From Voacanga thouarsii (taxonomy: Eukaryota; Streptophyta; Magnoliopsida; Gentianales; Apocynaceae): DNA of 64,000 nt. A model generated the notes under the pieces. The model saw only the letters and a list, made by a program, of their open reading frames with translations. It was not told the DNA's origin and made no database searches. This document shows positions 34,635 through 46,085 of this stretch, in pieces. The stretch is from the NCBI GenBank assembly GCA_026120185.1, contig JANUWF010000008.1, positions 3,038,001-3,102,000 of the forward strand, written 5' to 3'. The translations under genes were made by a program, and so were the position numbers. Positions within the stretch are counted from its first letter, which is position 1. The number at the start of each line of letters is the position of its first letter.

Positions 34635-34896
34635 ATGAACTCTACAAAGTCGTTTTTGGATAGTGGATACTCTAGACATATGACTGGAAATGCAGTACTA
34701 ATAGAGGACACTCAAGCCACAAATGATAGATATGTCACCTTTGGAGACAAGAAAAAGAGAAAAATTCTTAGCAAAGATAATATTGGTAAGGGATCCTCTA
34801 TCATTATTATGCAAGTGTTGTTGATTGATGGATTTAAGTATAATTTGCTTAGTATTAGCCAATTATGTGACAATGGTTGTAAAGTTAAAATTTGAA
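34635..34896 (+). pseudogene. Sirevirus-like protease
   Basis: STKSFLDSGYSRHMTGN carries the DSG active site. The usual Trp before it is Phe and the usual Cys after it is Tyr. KGSSIIIMQVLLIDGFKYNLLSISQLC follows as in copia proteases. A stop ends this frame at 34896 and the next frame takes over at about 34825. It cleaves the polyprotein in intact elements. Confidence 0.85.
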
Positions 34897-36300
34897 AATG
34901 AGTCATGTACCATCATTGATAATTCCAGTAATGAAATTATCTTTTTTGCAAATCGCATTAGAAATGTCTATGTATTGTATCTTGATGATCTTATTGCTCA
35001 TGATATAAAATGCCTTTCTATGAATAATGATGATGGCTATCTTTGGTATAGAAGGCTAGGCCATGTATCTATTGATTTGCTAAGTAGATTGTCTTCAAAA
35101 AAGCTTGGTAGACGACTGCTCAAAATGAAATTTGATAAACACCAGCTGTGTGATGCTTGCCAGTTTGGAAAACAAACTAAGACATCTTTTAAATCTAAGA
35201 GAATTATTTCAACGTTAAAACCTCTTAAATTTAATCATATGGATTTATTTGGACCCATGAGGACCACTAGCCTTGGTGGTAAGAGGTACGCTTATGTTTT
35301 AGTAGATGATTTTTTGAAATTCACTTGGACCTTGTTTCTTGCACAAAAAGATGAGGCATTCTCTGAATTTTCAAAGCTGCTCAAACTTGTTCAAAATTCC
35401 CTTAGGTACAAATTGATATCAATTAGAAGTGACAATGGTAGAGAATTTTGCAACTATGAGTTAACAAAATTTTGTGATGAGAGTGGTGTTTCTCACAACT
35501 TTTCAGTAGTAAAAATCCCACAACAAAATGGTGTAGTGGAAAGGAAAAATAGAAATTTGCAAGAAATAGCAAGATCAATACTTTGTGAAAACTCCATTCT
35601 AAAATATTTTTGGGCTGAAGCTGTGAATAGAGTTTGCTACATTGTTAACCATGTTATGCTGTGGCTCTTTCTAAGAAAAACACCATTTGAACTTATATTT
35701 GACAAAATTCCATCCACTTCTTATTTTAAAGTTTTTGCCTGCAAATATTTTGTTTTCAACACTCGAGATAATCTTGGAAATTTTGATAGCAAATCAGATA
35801 AGGCTATATTTCTTGGATGCTCTTCTAACAAAAAGGCATATAGAGTGAACAATAAAAGAACTTTATGTGTGGAAGAATTTGTACATGTTATATTTGATGA
35901 ATCTAACATATATTATTGTAGAAGAAATGATGATGATGTAGGTACTTCAAAAGAAAATATTATTGAACATCACAAGGCTCCATTGCTTGAAACCATGCTA
36001 CGGAAAAAGAATTGGAAGAACATCAAGCTGAAGAAAGTAAACAAAGAACTAAAGAGCACACTGATCAAATCCTACCAAAAGATTGGAAGTACAAAACTGG
36101 ACATCCAAAAAAGCAGATTATTAGTAATCCTAGTTGTGGTGTCAACAGAAGATGGTACTTCATTGATAATTTTACCTTACTTTTAGGTATTGAACTAATT
36201 GCATTGATATGGCTTTGTGTGATGTTTTTTGGATTCTGTCCATGGAAGAAGAATTGAATCAATTCAAAATAAATCAAGTTTGAAAACTTTTTCCTAGGCT
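34897..36300 (+). pseudogene. Sirevirus-like integrase and RT lead-in
   Basis: This is the longest open piece in the window. Zinc head: LWYRRLGHVS (first His is Tyr) and LCDACQFGKQTK. Core: FNHMDLFGPM (Asp), ISIRSDNGREFCNYE (Asp), QQNGVVERKNRNLQEIAR (Glu). After it: TPFELIFDKIPS, SYFKVFACKYFVFN and a KAYRVNNKRTLCVEEFVHVIFDE block. Then a frameshift and MEEELNQFKINQV near 36243, the RT lead-in, at the point where a foreign LTR enters (36306). All three catalytic acids are kept. Confidence 0.88.
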
Positions 36301-36305
36301 ATTTG

Positions 36306-37747
36306 TGTTGGGTATCTCACGCATATCATATATGGTGCAGCGGAAAAATAAAATGAGATACCAACCCAGGATCCGCATATATGTGAAAAACAAGACATAA
36401 AGAGATCAAAGGTAACATCTGTTTACTTTTCTTTGATCGTCTGAAGAACACAAATTTTCTTCTTTAAGTCGAGGCGTAATTCAGCAATCTTCTTGATTAA
36501 ACACCATGAGAGTTGAACGTCCAACCACTATAATCACAGTGTGTGATTATCTCTAATAGAAATTCACACGGAGGATCACACTCAAGCACCACGATGTTTA
36601 TGTGCTAGCATAAACCAAGATGGCGGCTAAGGTTTATTGCAAGAACAATGAGAGAGAGAGATTAGAGAAAGTAGGGAATCGTGTGCCCTAGGATTTTGAA
36701 GTTTTTCGTGTATCACCCAACATTAGGGTTTCATGCATATCAAGTATATATCACGAAAAATCACTGAAAAAATTGAGAATTCTAAAACAGTTAGAATTCT
36801 CTAATTATAATTAGAAACATCAAGTTCTCACAAGTATAATTTAGACCACAAATTATAAATAATTATAATTTGGCCACAACAACTTTTCTTTCTCGCAATT
36901 AACCCTACTATGTATCAAATAACATCTTGAGTATATAATCCTCTATTGTGTGTGACCTATTAGATTTCCCAGTCAATTGGTAGCGCATATGAATTAATCT
37001 AAACGTCTTTAAGATTAATAATTCATAATTAATTAGAATTAATCATATTGATTCTAATCAAGATTGGTTTATTAATTCATCAATTAATAAACCCATATTC
37101 CTAGGTCATGAGTGGTATCTAGCAACACATTATGACCACCCAAGAGTCCAGGAAGTCAAGTGGCTTGACATGAATCCTTCAATAACAAACTACAGTGTAA
37201 TTAACTCCTTTCATCCCATAGGCGGCCCTCGATCTGGCTCCAGAGATTGGAATCAAAGCACAATGCTTAGCAAACAAAGTATCTTGGAGATCTCAAGTCT
37301 AAGGATACTTGCACGTTTGCTATAATGAGATTATATCACTGGCACTAAATAGTTATCCATGTAATTATCTCATAACTAGGTCATCCAATGTACTTGTTCT
37401 ATTAACAAGCATCCATGTGTTGACTTTGAGTATCTCAATACTTAGGGATATGAGAACCACCGCCTGATCAAATCAAGAAGTCTAACACATGCTAATCTTA
37501 ACGCATTAATGATGTCCTGTCTCATTAATACTATGACTATGGACTATTTAAGTACTAACACTATACAGTGTAATAGGAATCTCATATCATGATCTCCTTA
37601 ACATAGTGTTGTACTAAGGACTTTATCTAACAGTTATATTACATAAAACTAACCAAAAGAAACTGTAAGATAAATAATGCATTTTTTAAAAATAAAATGT
37701 GTCATATACAACGTACAAGTGATTGCCTCTAGGGCATAACACTAACA
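36306..37747 (-). mobile_element. Solo copia LTR nested in Sirevirus-like pol, 1442 bp
   Basis: Ends TGTTGGGTATCTCAC and CATAACACTAACA (minus-strand start TGTTAGTGTTATGCCC). It is flanked by ATTTG (36301-36305) and AATTG (37748-37752), a 5-bp target duplication with one change. Removing it rejoins pol from the RT lead-in to GTMWVFRNKLDKHG. It matches both ends of the LTR at 54940-55568 but carries about 800 bases more in the middle. No internal sequence is present, so it is a solo LTR. Confidence 0.87.
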
Positions 37748-37752
37748 AATTG

Positions 37753-38345
37753 ATCATCCCATGATTGGTACCATGTGGGTTTTTAGAAACAAACTTGATA
37801 AGCATGGTATAGTTATTAGAAACAAAGCTAAACTTATTGTCCAAGGATTCGATGAAAAAGAGGGTATTGATTATAATGAGACTTTTGCTCATATTACTCG
37901 ATTACAATCCATTAGAATGCTGCTTACTTTTGTGTCCTTCAAAGTTTTCATGCTCTATCAAATGGATATTAAAAGTGCATTTTTAAATGATTTTATTAAA
38001 GAGGAAGTTTATGTGGAACAATCCCCTGATTTTATTCATGAACATTTTCCAAATCATGTCTTTAAATTTTCTAAAGGTCTTTATGGTTTAAAACAAGCTC
38101 CACGTGCTTGGTATGAAAGGCTTAGTGGCTTTCTTCTTTCAAAAGGTTTTTTAAGAGGTATGTTTGACAATATATTGTTCATTAAATCTAAAAATTCTAA
38201 TGATCTCTTAATTGTTCAAATATATATTGATGACATTATTTTTGGAGCTACTAATGATTCTTTATGTAAGAAATTTCCAAAGATTATGTAGCAAGAATTT
38301 GAGATGAGTATGATGGGGGAACTTAACTTCTTCCTCAGGTTACAA
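37753..38345 (+). pseudogene. Sirevirus-like reverse transcriptase
   Basis: Blocks in order: MIGTMWVFRNKLDKHG, RNKAKLIVQGFDEKEG, ETFAHITRLQSIRMLL, YQMDIKSAFLND, GLYGLKQAPRAWYERL, then IVQIYIDDIIFGAT with the catalytic Asp pair (38215-38256), and MMGELNFFLRLQIKKTKD. One TAG at 38288 replaces a codon inside this domain. The reading jumps from LRLQIKKTKD straight to RNase H text, so about 100 residues are deleted. Confidence 0.88.
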
Positions 38346-38357
38346 ATCAAGAAAACC

Positions 38358-38872
38358 AAGGATGCAGATTATGCAGGCTATAAAGTTGAAAGAAAGAGTA
38401 CCAATGGACATTGTCAATTTCTTGGAAATTCTATAGTCTCTTGGTATAGTAAGAAGCAAGCCTGTTTTTTACTCTCAACATCCGAAGTAGAATATATAGC
38501 AATAGGAAGTTGTTGTGCTTAAATTCTATGGGTAAAACACACCTTACTTGATTTCGGTCTTAATTTTAAGTATGTTCCTATTCTATGCAACAACACTATT
38601 GTAATAAATTTAACTAAGAATCTTGTTCAGTACTCTAGAACTATGCACATTAAAATTAAGCACCATGTTATTAGAGATCATGTGCATAAGGGTGATGTTC
38701 ATGTGGAATACATTCCTACTAATGATCAACTTACAAATATATTTACCAAACCATTGGTTGAAGAAAGATTTAATCATCAGCGAAAAGGTTTGGGAATTAC
38801 TAGATTATGTAACTAACGATTTTTCTAGAGATTGGTTGTTTATTTTTGTAGAATTCCTGAAGATTTTCTGAT
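38358..38872 (+). pseudogene. Sirevirus-like RNase H
   Basis: DADYAGYKVERKSTNGHCQFLG, SWYSKKQACFLLSTSEVEYIA, a stop (Gln position), then ILCNNTIVINLTKN, THIKIKHHVIRDHV-like and VEYIPTNDQLTNIFTKPL. It is the standard copia RNase H, lacking only its very start because of the deletion at about 38350. The pol stop follows at about 38816. Confidence 0.85.
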
Positions 38873-39336
38873 TTTGGATGGAGATGTTGGATGTAGTACT
38901 TAGACGACATGAATCCAAAATCTTTTAACTAGAACAATATCTATAGCTAATAACCTTTGTATCCATATTGGATGTATATTTTGGACTGGGCTTCCAGTCC
39001 AAAATGGCAGCATCCTAAAATCATGTGTGACATATCTCTTAGGCAAATTAATCGGATGGAAAATATCTAGGTCCAGATCTTTCTTTTTAAAATTCAAAAT
39101 ATTCAAGCCTCTCTAGAATAGCTCTTTCATATCTTTAAAAAGTTACTTTTTCCTATGTACTTGATTGTACTTATCTTCTCAAATACCTCAAAAATCTTAA
39201 AAAGACTTTCAAAACTATTTAAGTTTCTCTCTTTTTTCAAAATTTGGAACCGTCATTAACTTCTCTCTTTCTCTCCTTGCTAATCTCTGTGCTCTCTGCA
39301 AAACCAAATAACCCAAACCTTTACCCTTCATCCGCC
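38873..39336. other. Spacer between pol and env-like ORF
   Basis: No gene seen. AT-rich, and contains a GAATCCAAAAT word also present at 31818, 31920 and 41332. The final 100 bases are pyrimidine-rich (TCTCTCTTT) and lead into the next ATG, possibly a subgenomic or internal initiation context. Confidence 0.4.
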
Positions 39337-40943
39337 ATGGCTAAAGTACCTAAAACTAGTAAAAGAACCGATCCCAATTCAAAGACACTCAAACAAAGCA
39401 AAGCAACAGGAAAGAAATCTGTTGTTGCCATCAAGAGCTCACCAAAAGGAAGGGCAAAGAAGTTGCTGAAGAAACAACCTCTCAAACTGTGTCATCAGAA
39501 CAATATCCCGAAAAAAAAAGTTGAGACACTCGGGTACCCCAATTTTTTTACTCTAAGTGTGAGTTAGAATTTAATGAATGGGTATTGAGAAACAGGACCA
39601 CTATTGTAGGCTATAAGGTTAACTTCGAGGCATTTTTAAATTATGCAAATGTGCTAAATATGTTTGAATCGATTGGCTGGGGAGATCTATTATCTATAAA
39701 TGAAAAACCATACAGTGTGTTGGTCTGGGAATTTTACTCGAATCTGAGAAAAGGAAGATGTGAGGAAACAAGGGATGGATTCATGGTTCAGTGGTATACA
39801 TTGTGGGTAGGATATGTGAACCTGGAGTTTGATCATCGGATGCTAAACAGAATCTTTGGAGTCAGAGATGGTGGAATTCAGTTCTTTGAGATGAACAAAT
39901 TTCTAGAGGAGTTTGACTTGTTTGATTTAGGGAGATTTGAGGACAAGTTTACCGGAGGCAAGAGATTTAAAAACTTGAATGATCGCAACATAAAATGGCA
40001 AAATGGAATTGGGAGAATACGGCACCACATGGTTTCAACCATGGTGGCACCCAGTTTTGGGCACAAAACCTCCATAAGCATTATGCAGATGATATTGATG
40101 TAGGAAAATTAGCTTTGGATTTTTGGTTGTGAAGTTGATGCTCTAATCAAGGAATACCTCGAACAAAGCTTTATCATAAGGAAATCTCCTGACTAAGCTA
40201 TTCAAGTATTTCAATGTTAATTTAAGTGTGGTTGCCCCCGAGCACTCTAAAGTAAACGTCTACAACAAATATTCCTTTGAGAAAATGGGTTTTGTGCAAA
40301 TGGAGAATCAATGTATTCTACTTAGAGATACTACAGAAGAAGAGAAGGAAAAGTTGATTAAGGTCAAAGCTGAAGGAAAGAAAGCTATACCTGCTGCTTC
40401 GATTGGGACAAAACATAAAGCTGAAATAGTAGAAGAATCCTCTAGTTAAGCCAAGTAGAAAATTGAAGAAAGTGGATTGTCATAGAGCATTTTAGATGCT
40501 TTGAATCTTTTATTTGAAAAATTAGATGGTTTCAGTGCCAAAGTTAAGACTGAATTACACAATCTGGGCACTCAATTAACTGATGTGGAAGGAAGGCAAT
40601 CCAAAGCAGAAAAGGATACTGGAGTGGTCTCAAAAAAGTAAGACACTCTATAAGAGCAAGAAAATGAACCTGTCATTCCCTCACCAGAAAAGGACACTGG
40701 AAAACCTATTGCTGTTGAGAAACACACTGTTGATGAGATTCCAGTTCCCCAAACTGAAGAACCTATAGTTGAAGATATTCCATCTCAGCCCTCTGAAAAG
40801 ATAACCACTACACCTTCTACTAAAAAAGTTGCTCTTAAGAAAGACAAACCTGTTACAACTAGTAACTTATTAGGTCAAAGACAAAAGCATAATGAAAGTC
40901 CAGCAAATTTGCTGGACAGCACAAAAAGAGGGTGTAAGTGCTA
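39337..40943 (+). pseudogene. Sirevirus env-like ORF
   Basis: ATG at 39337, MAKVPKTSKRTDP, with a Lys/Ser-rich N-terminus as far as about 39480, then a frameshift and the globular part: ELEFNEWVLRNRTTIVGYK, NMFESIGWGDLLSI, YSVLVWEFYSNLRKG, NRIFGVRDGG and FLEEFDLFDLGRFEDK (39570-40100). After further breaks the frame at 40228 continues with SFEKMGFVQMENQ, a coiled-coil-like stretch at 40490-40620 (LNLLFEKLDGFSAKVKTEL) and a Pro/Glu-rich tail. Its position after pol is where Sireviruses and some gypsy elements carry an env-like gene. Calling it an envelope rests on position only: I see no signal peptide or clear transmembrane helix. Homologous to 1370-4108. Confidence 0.65.
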
Positions 40944-41370
40944 AACCTAAGACTGTAATCATTCCGTGAGATATGGCACATAATGACAGCTGACTGATGA
41001 CTACCTCTGATGTAACTTTATCCATTTCTACTACCATGATACTCTGTTTTTTACTTATATATGTCATATTTCAAGAACTCTATACTCTGCTACAAGTACC
41101 TATTGTTGCTACTACTGTTTCACTGTATTTGTTTATTAACTCTCTCTACTCTTCATTTTTTTTTACGGATGACAAAATACGGTGAAAATTGGGGAATATG
41201 CAGTTGGGGAATATGTGGATAATGGATGGATGGATGGTTGTGATGAATCTTAAACATTGGGATTGAGGATTTTTGTGCATTTCGTGATGAAAGGTTGTAT
41301 GGACCATGCACAGAAATAGGAGGAGTATCTTTGAATCCAAAATCCTGATCCAAATGCATTTACGTAAAGT
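40944..41370. other. 3' tail of Sirevirus-like element
   Basis: AT-rich, with a repeated GTTGGGGAATATG/ATTGGGGAATATG pair (41187-41216) that could be a degraded polypurine/LTR border, and a TGGA run at 41220-41236. No 3' LTR matching 31441-32770 is recognisable. From about 41370 the inverted copia leader starts. Confidence 0.4.
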
Positions 41371-42192
41371 TTGTATCTAGACTTGTTTTACTAAAGCAAG
41401 ATGGTTCCGCATTTACTAACTATTTTCATGCAAGATTATTTAATTCCATAAATAAACCAATGCAAGAAAATAACCTCGTGTGATATGGGCCCCCAAAAAA
41501 AGAAATTACAAAGAAAATTAGGAAAAAATGTCTTCAAAAAAACCCGAACAGGAGCCTGTGACCCAAATCAACAACTATTGGAAAACAGTTCCGCCCAATT
41601 GTCAAAGCTGGCTGCGGGTCCTGAAGAACTGTGCATGGTTTCTGGAATAACAAATGGAAAAGCTAGGGCTGGCTCATCCCCAGCCAGCCGCGGCTTCAGG
41701 GAGAAAAACTCCCTAAAGCCGACCGTAGATTCGAGGGAGTCAGCCACGGCTCTAGGGAGACAGGTTTCCCAAGCCGCTCACGACTCACCACGATCTGGCC
41801 GTAGCTTGGAAACTAGCTAGCCATGGCTAGTCTTGTCTTGCGCCTCCGTTTTCTATTTTCTGCAATTTCTATTTAGGTTTTCTTCTGGGTTTTTCGACAT
41901 TGATCCAGGGACCATTTTTTCTTTGTACAAGAATTTGTATAATTAAATTGAAATACACTTTCAAAAGCCTATGTCTTTCAAAATGAGGCGTACACGAATT
42001 CTACAGAAAACGATTTAAAAATAAATTGTAGGTGCCTATGCTTCCACGCACGTGACGTACACAAAATCTACCTATATCAAAACCTCGAGGGATCTATACA
42101 ATTACAAAGATCATATTTTTATTAGTAAAGGAACCACTTTTTTTTCCCTCCCGATTATTAACCATAAGCATGCTCCTAGATTAAACCATATC
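41371..42192 (-). mobile_element. Inverted copia 5' leader
   Basis: Read on the minus strand it is the counterpart of the leader at 44459-45260: GTGTACG..GTGGA.GCATAGGCACCTA, and the end block TCACACGAGGTTATTTTCTTGCA near 41480-41440. A GC-rich section (41650-41830) holds GGCTAGG-type words as in the plus copies but is more divergent. It is truncated at the left by the Sirevirus remnant. Confidence 0.75.
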
Positions 42193-42202
42193 TTTGATAC
42201 CA
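42193..42202 (-). other. Primer-binding site of inverted copia
   Basis: Minus strand TGGTATCAAA(G), two bases outside the LTR; a one-base variant of the tRNA-Met type. Confidence 0.7.
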
Positions 42203-42204
42203 CT

Positions 42205-44186
42205 TGAAAAACTACGGGAAAATTAAATATGCAGAGAAAGACAACAAATTAAAATTTTTCTCGAGCCAAAGTCTAGGAATACTTACTTCTATGGCTTTTT
42301 ACTTGAATAAACAGAGTTGGGTTCGTATTTGATGGTGTTTTTTGAACTGGAATGCTACTTGTTCCGCGAGAATACTGGCTAACTGTCAGTTTCTTTGCAT
42401 CAAATACTTACCATGTTTGTTAGCTCTTGACCTTCTAGAGTATTCTCTAACCTTTATGGACCTCTACCGGTAAAAGTAAAGCTAGGGTGAAGAAGATTAG
42501 AAGAAAGGTAGAAGAGATAAACATTAGAGGAAAATGAAAGAAAAACTATGAAGGAAAAACGAAAGCTGTCTTTATTTTTCAAATTCGATCAACCCTATTA
42601 CCGGCACACGCGATGCCTATTTAAAAAACCCATTTTTCCTTTTCCTTTTCTAACTCAACCAATCGGCTAGTTTGTTCTTTTATTTCTTTTTTCTCTTTTT
42701 CCCTTATTTCATATGCAATGGCGGCTAACTTAGGTTTCCAAAACATATTAGCTGCCACACACAAACCCTGGTAGGTCAGGGCTTTTCTTAATTAGTCTAA
42801 GACTAATTAATTGACTGTTTTATTAATTAATTAATCCACTTGGACCCAATATAAATTATCCAAGATAATTAATTAATAAATAAATAGATTAAATTAGTTC
42901 TTTTATTAATTAATTAATTGACTATTTTATTAATTAATTAATCCACTTGGACCCAATATAAATTATCCAAGACAATTAATTAATTAATTAATTAATTAAA
43001 TTAGTTCTTTTATTAATTAATTAAACCACTTGGGCCAATATAAATTACCCACAATAATTAATTAAACAACTAATTAATGAAATTGGCCTAATTAATTATT
43101 CTAGTCCAAATAAATAATTAATTGGACTCCTAGAATAATTCTTCCAATAAAAAATTCACCCAATAAGCCCATATAGTAAATAAATATACTAAGGTTACTT
43201 GAGCTGCTTTGGGGACCAAAAGACATATTATTCTTGGCTACTAAAATGACAAAATACACCTACTAACAAATAGTGGTGTTGTTATCATTTTAAATATTCT
43301 ATTTATTACCATAAGAAAATATTGACTTTGAGAATAATATTGCAAGTGCATTGTCTTTGACCTACAGGTGTATTGACGAAAATACCCCTCTACGTAACAT
43401 CCATCCTTGAGATAGGAAAAATGCACTAACATATTTTTCAATGATATCTACCATCATTTGATAGCTATTCCAATAATCCATAACATCTAGTATGTATCCA
43501 CTTAGCATAGGGAGCTACCCAAAAATGTACACACTCAGCCACGTTTTCTAGGACCCTAGATTATTAGATTTTCCTGTACAATCACAAAGAAGTGATTTCT
43601 TCACTGAATGAAGTATAGAAACTCTATTGCATAAATCCATCTTAATTAACTAGAGTCATACACCCAATGTACAAGGTTATTGGCCTTGCGATAAGACATT
43701 ACCCAACATGTATCACAGTGTACAAGTCCAGTTTCACCAAACCACCAACTCATACTCAAGTCTTAGGGTACTCGTACACGTAATAGTTGTGATAAGCCAA
43801 TCTTTATTTAATTTAGTACTTTTATAAAGATTATTATCATGTGGTCTAGTTCTATATATTCTAAATACGTTTACATAATTGGTATGAGTGGACTACTTAC
43901 TGTTTAAAGATAAACCATTCCCTATTTAGAAATCATAGTGTAATGATCTAAACCTTGATGAAGTGCCTAGCTCTATCAATCGATCAAGAACAAATTCTCC
44001 GCTTATATTTTAGTACCTCATAATCTACACTTTATTGCAAAAGCACGATCCAATCACGTAGATTACTTAGTAACACACTTAGACATAATGTGCAATATAT
44101 GTAAACAAACAACCATTAATGAATAAAACTTTATTAATTTTCAAAATACAAAAATATATAGGCCATTTTGGGTATATATTCAAACA
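42205..44186 (-). mobile_element. Copia LTR, inverted, about 1.98 kb
   Basis: The right end on the minus strand is TGTTTGAATATATACCC, related to the start of the 52190 LTR. The region 43340-44100 aligns with the 1-862 LTR in the same orientation (for example ACCACCAACTCATACTCAAGTC at 43742 and 398). The left end TGAAAAACTACGGG abuts the PBS. It is the 5' LTR of a minus-strand element whose internal part is only the leader to its left. Confidence 0.8.
42811..43070. repeat. Tandem repeat, about 107 bp, 2.4 copies
   Basis: A unit with TTGACTRTTTTATTAATTAA, CCACTTGGACCCAATATAAA and TTAGTTCTTTTATTAA appears at 42811 and 42918, and partly at about 43010. It is rich in TTAATTAA palindromes. Inside the LTR. 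Confidence 0.8.
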
Positions 44187-44444
44187 CATAATAGGTTCAA
44201 AGAATACTCTAGAAGGTCAAGAGTTAGTAAACGCGATAAGTGATTGATGTGAATTAGTTGACGTCTAGCAGATATCCCTACGGAACAAATCATCGTTCCA
44301 ACTAAAAAAGCTTCATAAAGTTCAAATCTAGCTCTGGTAATTCAAGCTAAATGCCATAAAAGTAAGCATTCGTAGATTTTGGTTCGGAAAAAATTTCAAA
44401 TTGCTATTTTTTGCTACATTTTTATTTTTTTTGCGATCCTTTCA
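44187..44444 (+). mobile_element. Copia 5' LTR, last 250 bases only
   Basis: Matches the reverse complement of 42470-42205: CTAGAAGGTCAAGAGTTAGTAAA, and TAAGCATTCGTAGATTTTGG. It ends CCTTTCA two bases before the PBS. Everything upstream is replaced by the inverted LTR, giving a head-to-head pair. Confidence 0.75.
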
Positions 44445-44446
44445 AG

Positions 44447-44458
44447 TGGTATCAGAGC
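44447..44458 (+). other. Primer-binding site of composite copia
   Basis: TGGTATCAGAGC, a perfect 12-base initiator tRNA-Met match. Confidence 0.9.
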
Positions 44459-44535
44459 AAGGTTATAATATTGGAGCATTCTTAGGGTTAATAATTGAAA
44501 GGTGGCTCATTTACTAATAAAAAAAATTCAATCTT

Positions 44536-46080
44536 TGTGATTGTATGGATCCCTTGTGATTTTTTATATGGGTAGATATTGTGTACGCTTCGTGTGTGGA
44601 GGCATAGACACCTATAATTTATTGTTATTCACTTTTTGTAGAATTCATGTGCACCTTTTGAAAGGTATGGGTAATTGATGTTGTATTTAAATTTATCTAT
44701 TGGAAATTTGTAACAATATTGGTTCCTGAAAAACGTTGAAATTCCATAGAAGGAAATGGAGGAAATTCAAACAAGGAAAAATAATGCCTTTAGGAGACAA
44801 ATGGTGACTGCCTAGGGAGCAAGACGGCTATGGCTTTGTGAGAGAAAAAATCATGATGGCCATAGCTAGGGAGCAAAGCGGTCATGGCTAGGGAGCAAGG
44901 AAGCCGTAGCTTGGAATTAAATAGGAGACCGTTTTGCTAGCAACAAGAGAGTAAGGTGGTCCATGGCTTGCTCAAACAATGGACCGACTACAAGAAACAA
45001 GGTAGCAAGGTGGTCCGTGGATTGGAGCAAGCCATGGACTGGCTACAAGGAACAATTGTAGAATGGGTTTCAATTTTGTTTAGTTTCGGAAGGTTCAAGT
45101 TGTGCTTGGTTTCCAGTTCGTCCTTCTCTGAAGAGCCAATGTTTTCCTATTTTCTTTGTTATTTTCCTTTCTTTTTGGGGTCCCACATCACACAAGATCA
45201 TTTTCTTGCAATGGTTTATTTATTGTGATAAATAACTTTGCATGAAAATGGTTAGTAAAGGTAGAACTACTTTAGAATTAAACAAGATCATTTTAATTTT
45301 ATTATTATGATATTTGAGCTTGTATGGATCCCTTGTGATTTTTTATATGGGTAGATATTGTGTACGCCTCATGCGTGGAGGTATAGGCACCTATAATTTG
45401 TTGTTATTTTCTTTTCGTAGAATTCATGTACACTTTTTGAATGGCATAGGCGATTGATGTTGTATTTAAATTCATCTACTAGAAATTTGTAACAATATTG
45501 GTGCTTGAAAAATGTTGAAATTCCATAGAAGGAAATGGAGGAAATTTAGACAAGGAAAAACAATGCCTTTAGGAGGCAAATGGTGATTGCCTAGGGAGCA
45601 AGGCAGCCATGGCTTTGTGAGAGAAAAAATCATGACGGCCATGGCTAGGCAACAACGCGGTCATAGCTAGAGAGCAAGGCAACGCTTGCTTGGAATTAAG
45701 CAGGAGACCGTTTTGCTTGCAGCAAGAAAGCAAGACGGTCCATGGCTTGCTTAAACCATGGACCGGCTACAAGAAACAAGGTAGCAAGGTGGTCCATGGC
45801 TTGGAGCAAGCCATAGGCAAGCTACATGGAACAATTGAAGAACGAGTTTCAATTTTGTGTAGTTTCGGAAGGTTCAGGTCATGCTTGGTTTCCATTTCGG
45901 TCTTCTCCAAAGAGCCATTGTTTTCCTATTTTCTTTGTAATTTTCTTTTCTTTTTGGGGTGCCACATCACACGAGCTAATTTCCTTGCAATGATTTATTT
46001 ATTGTGATAAATAATTTTGCATGAAAATGGTTAGTAAAGGTATAACTACCTTAGGATTATACACGATCATTTTAATTTTA
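44536..46080 (+). repeat. Tandemly duplicated copia leader, unit about 780 bp
   Basis: The segment beginning TTGTATGGATCCCTTGTGATT occurs at 44550 and again at 45328, and the two copies run in parallel to about 45295 and 46085. The units include a GC-richer block of related GGCTAGGGAGCAAGG words (44810-44960 and 45590-45700). Each copy keeps a homologous frame open for about 90-105 codons (ATGs at 44956 and 45690) ending FLAM.YLL; whether this is coding is doubtful. Confidence 0.85.
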
Positions 46081-46085
46081 TTATT

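Noticed and set aside
31441..41370. Endogenous pararetrovirus origin
   Set aside because: Gene order protease-integrase-RT and LTR/PBS are copia; no movement-protein or coat-protein text seen.
41485..41820. 111-codon plus-strand ORF
   Set aside because: It lies antisense within the inverted copia leader; the two plus-oriented leader copies do not keep it.
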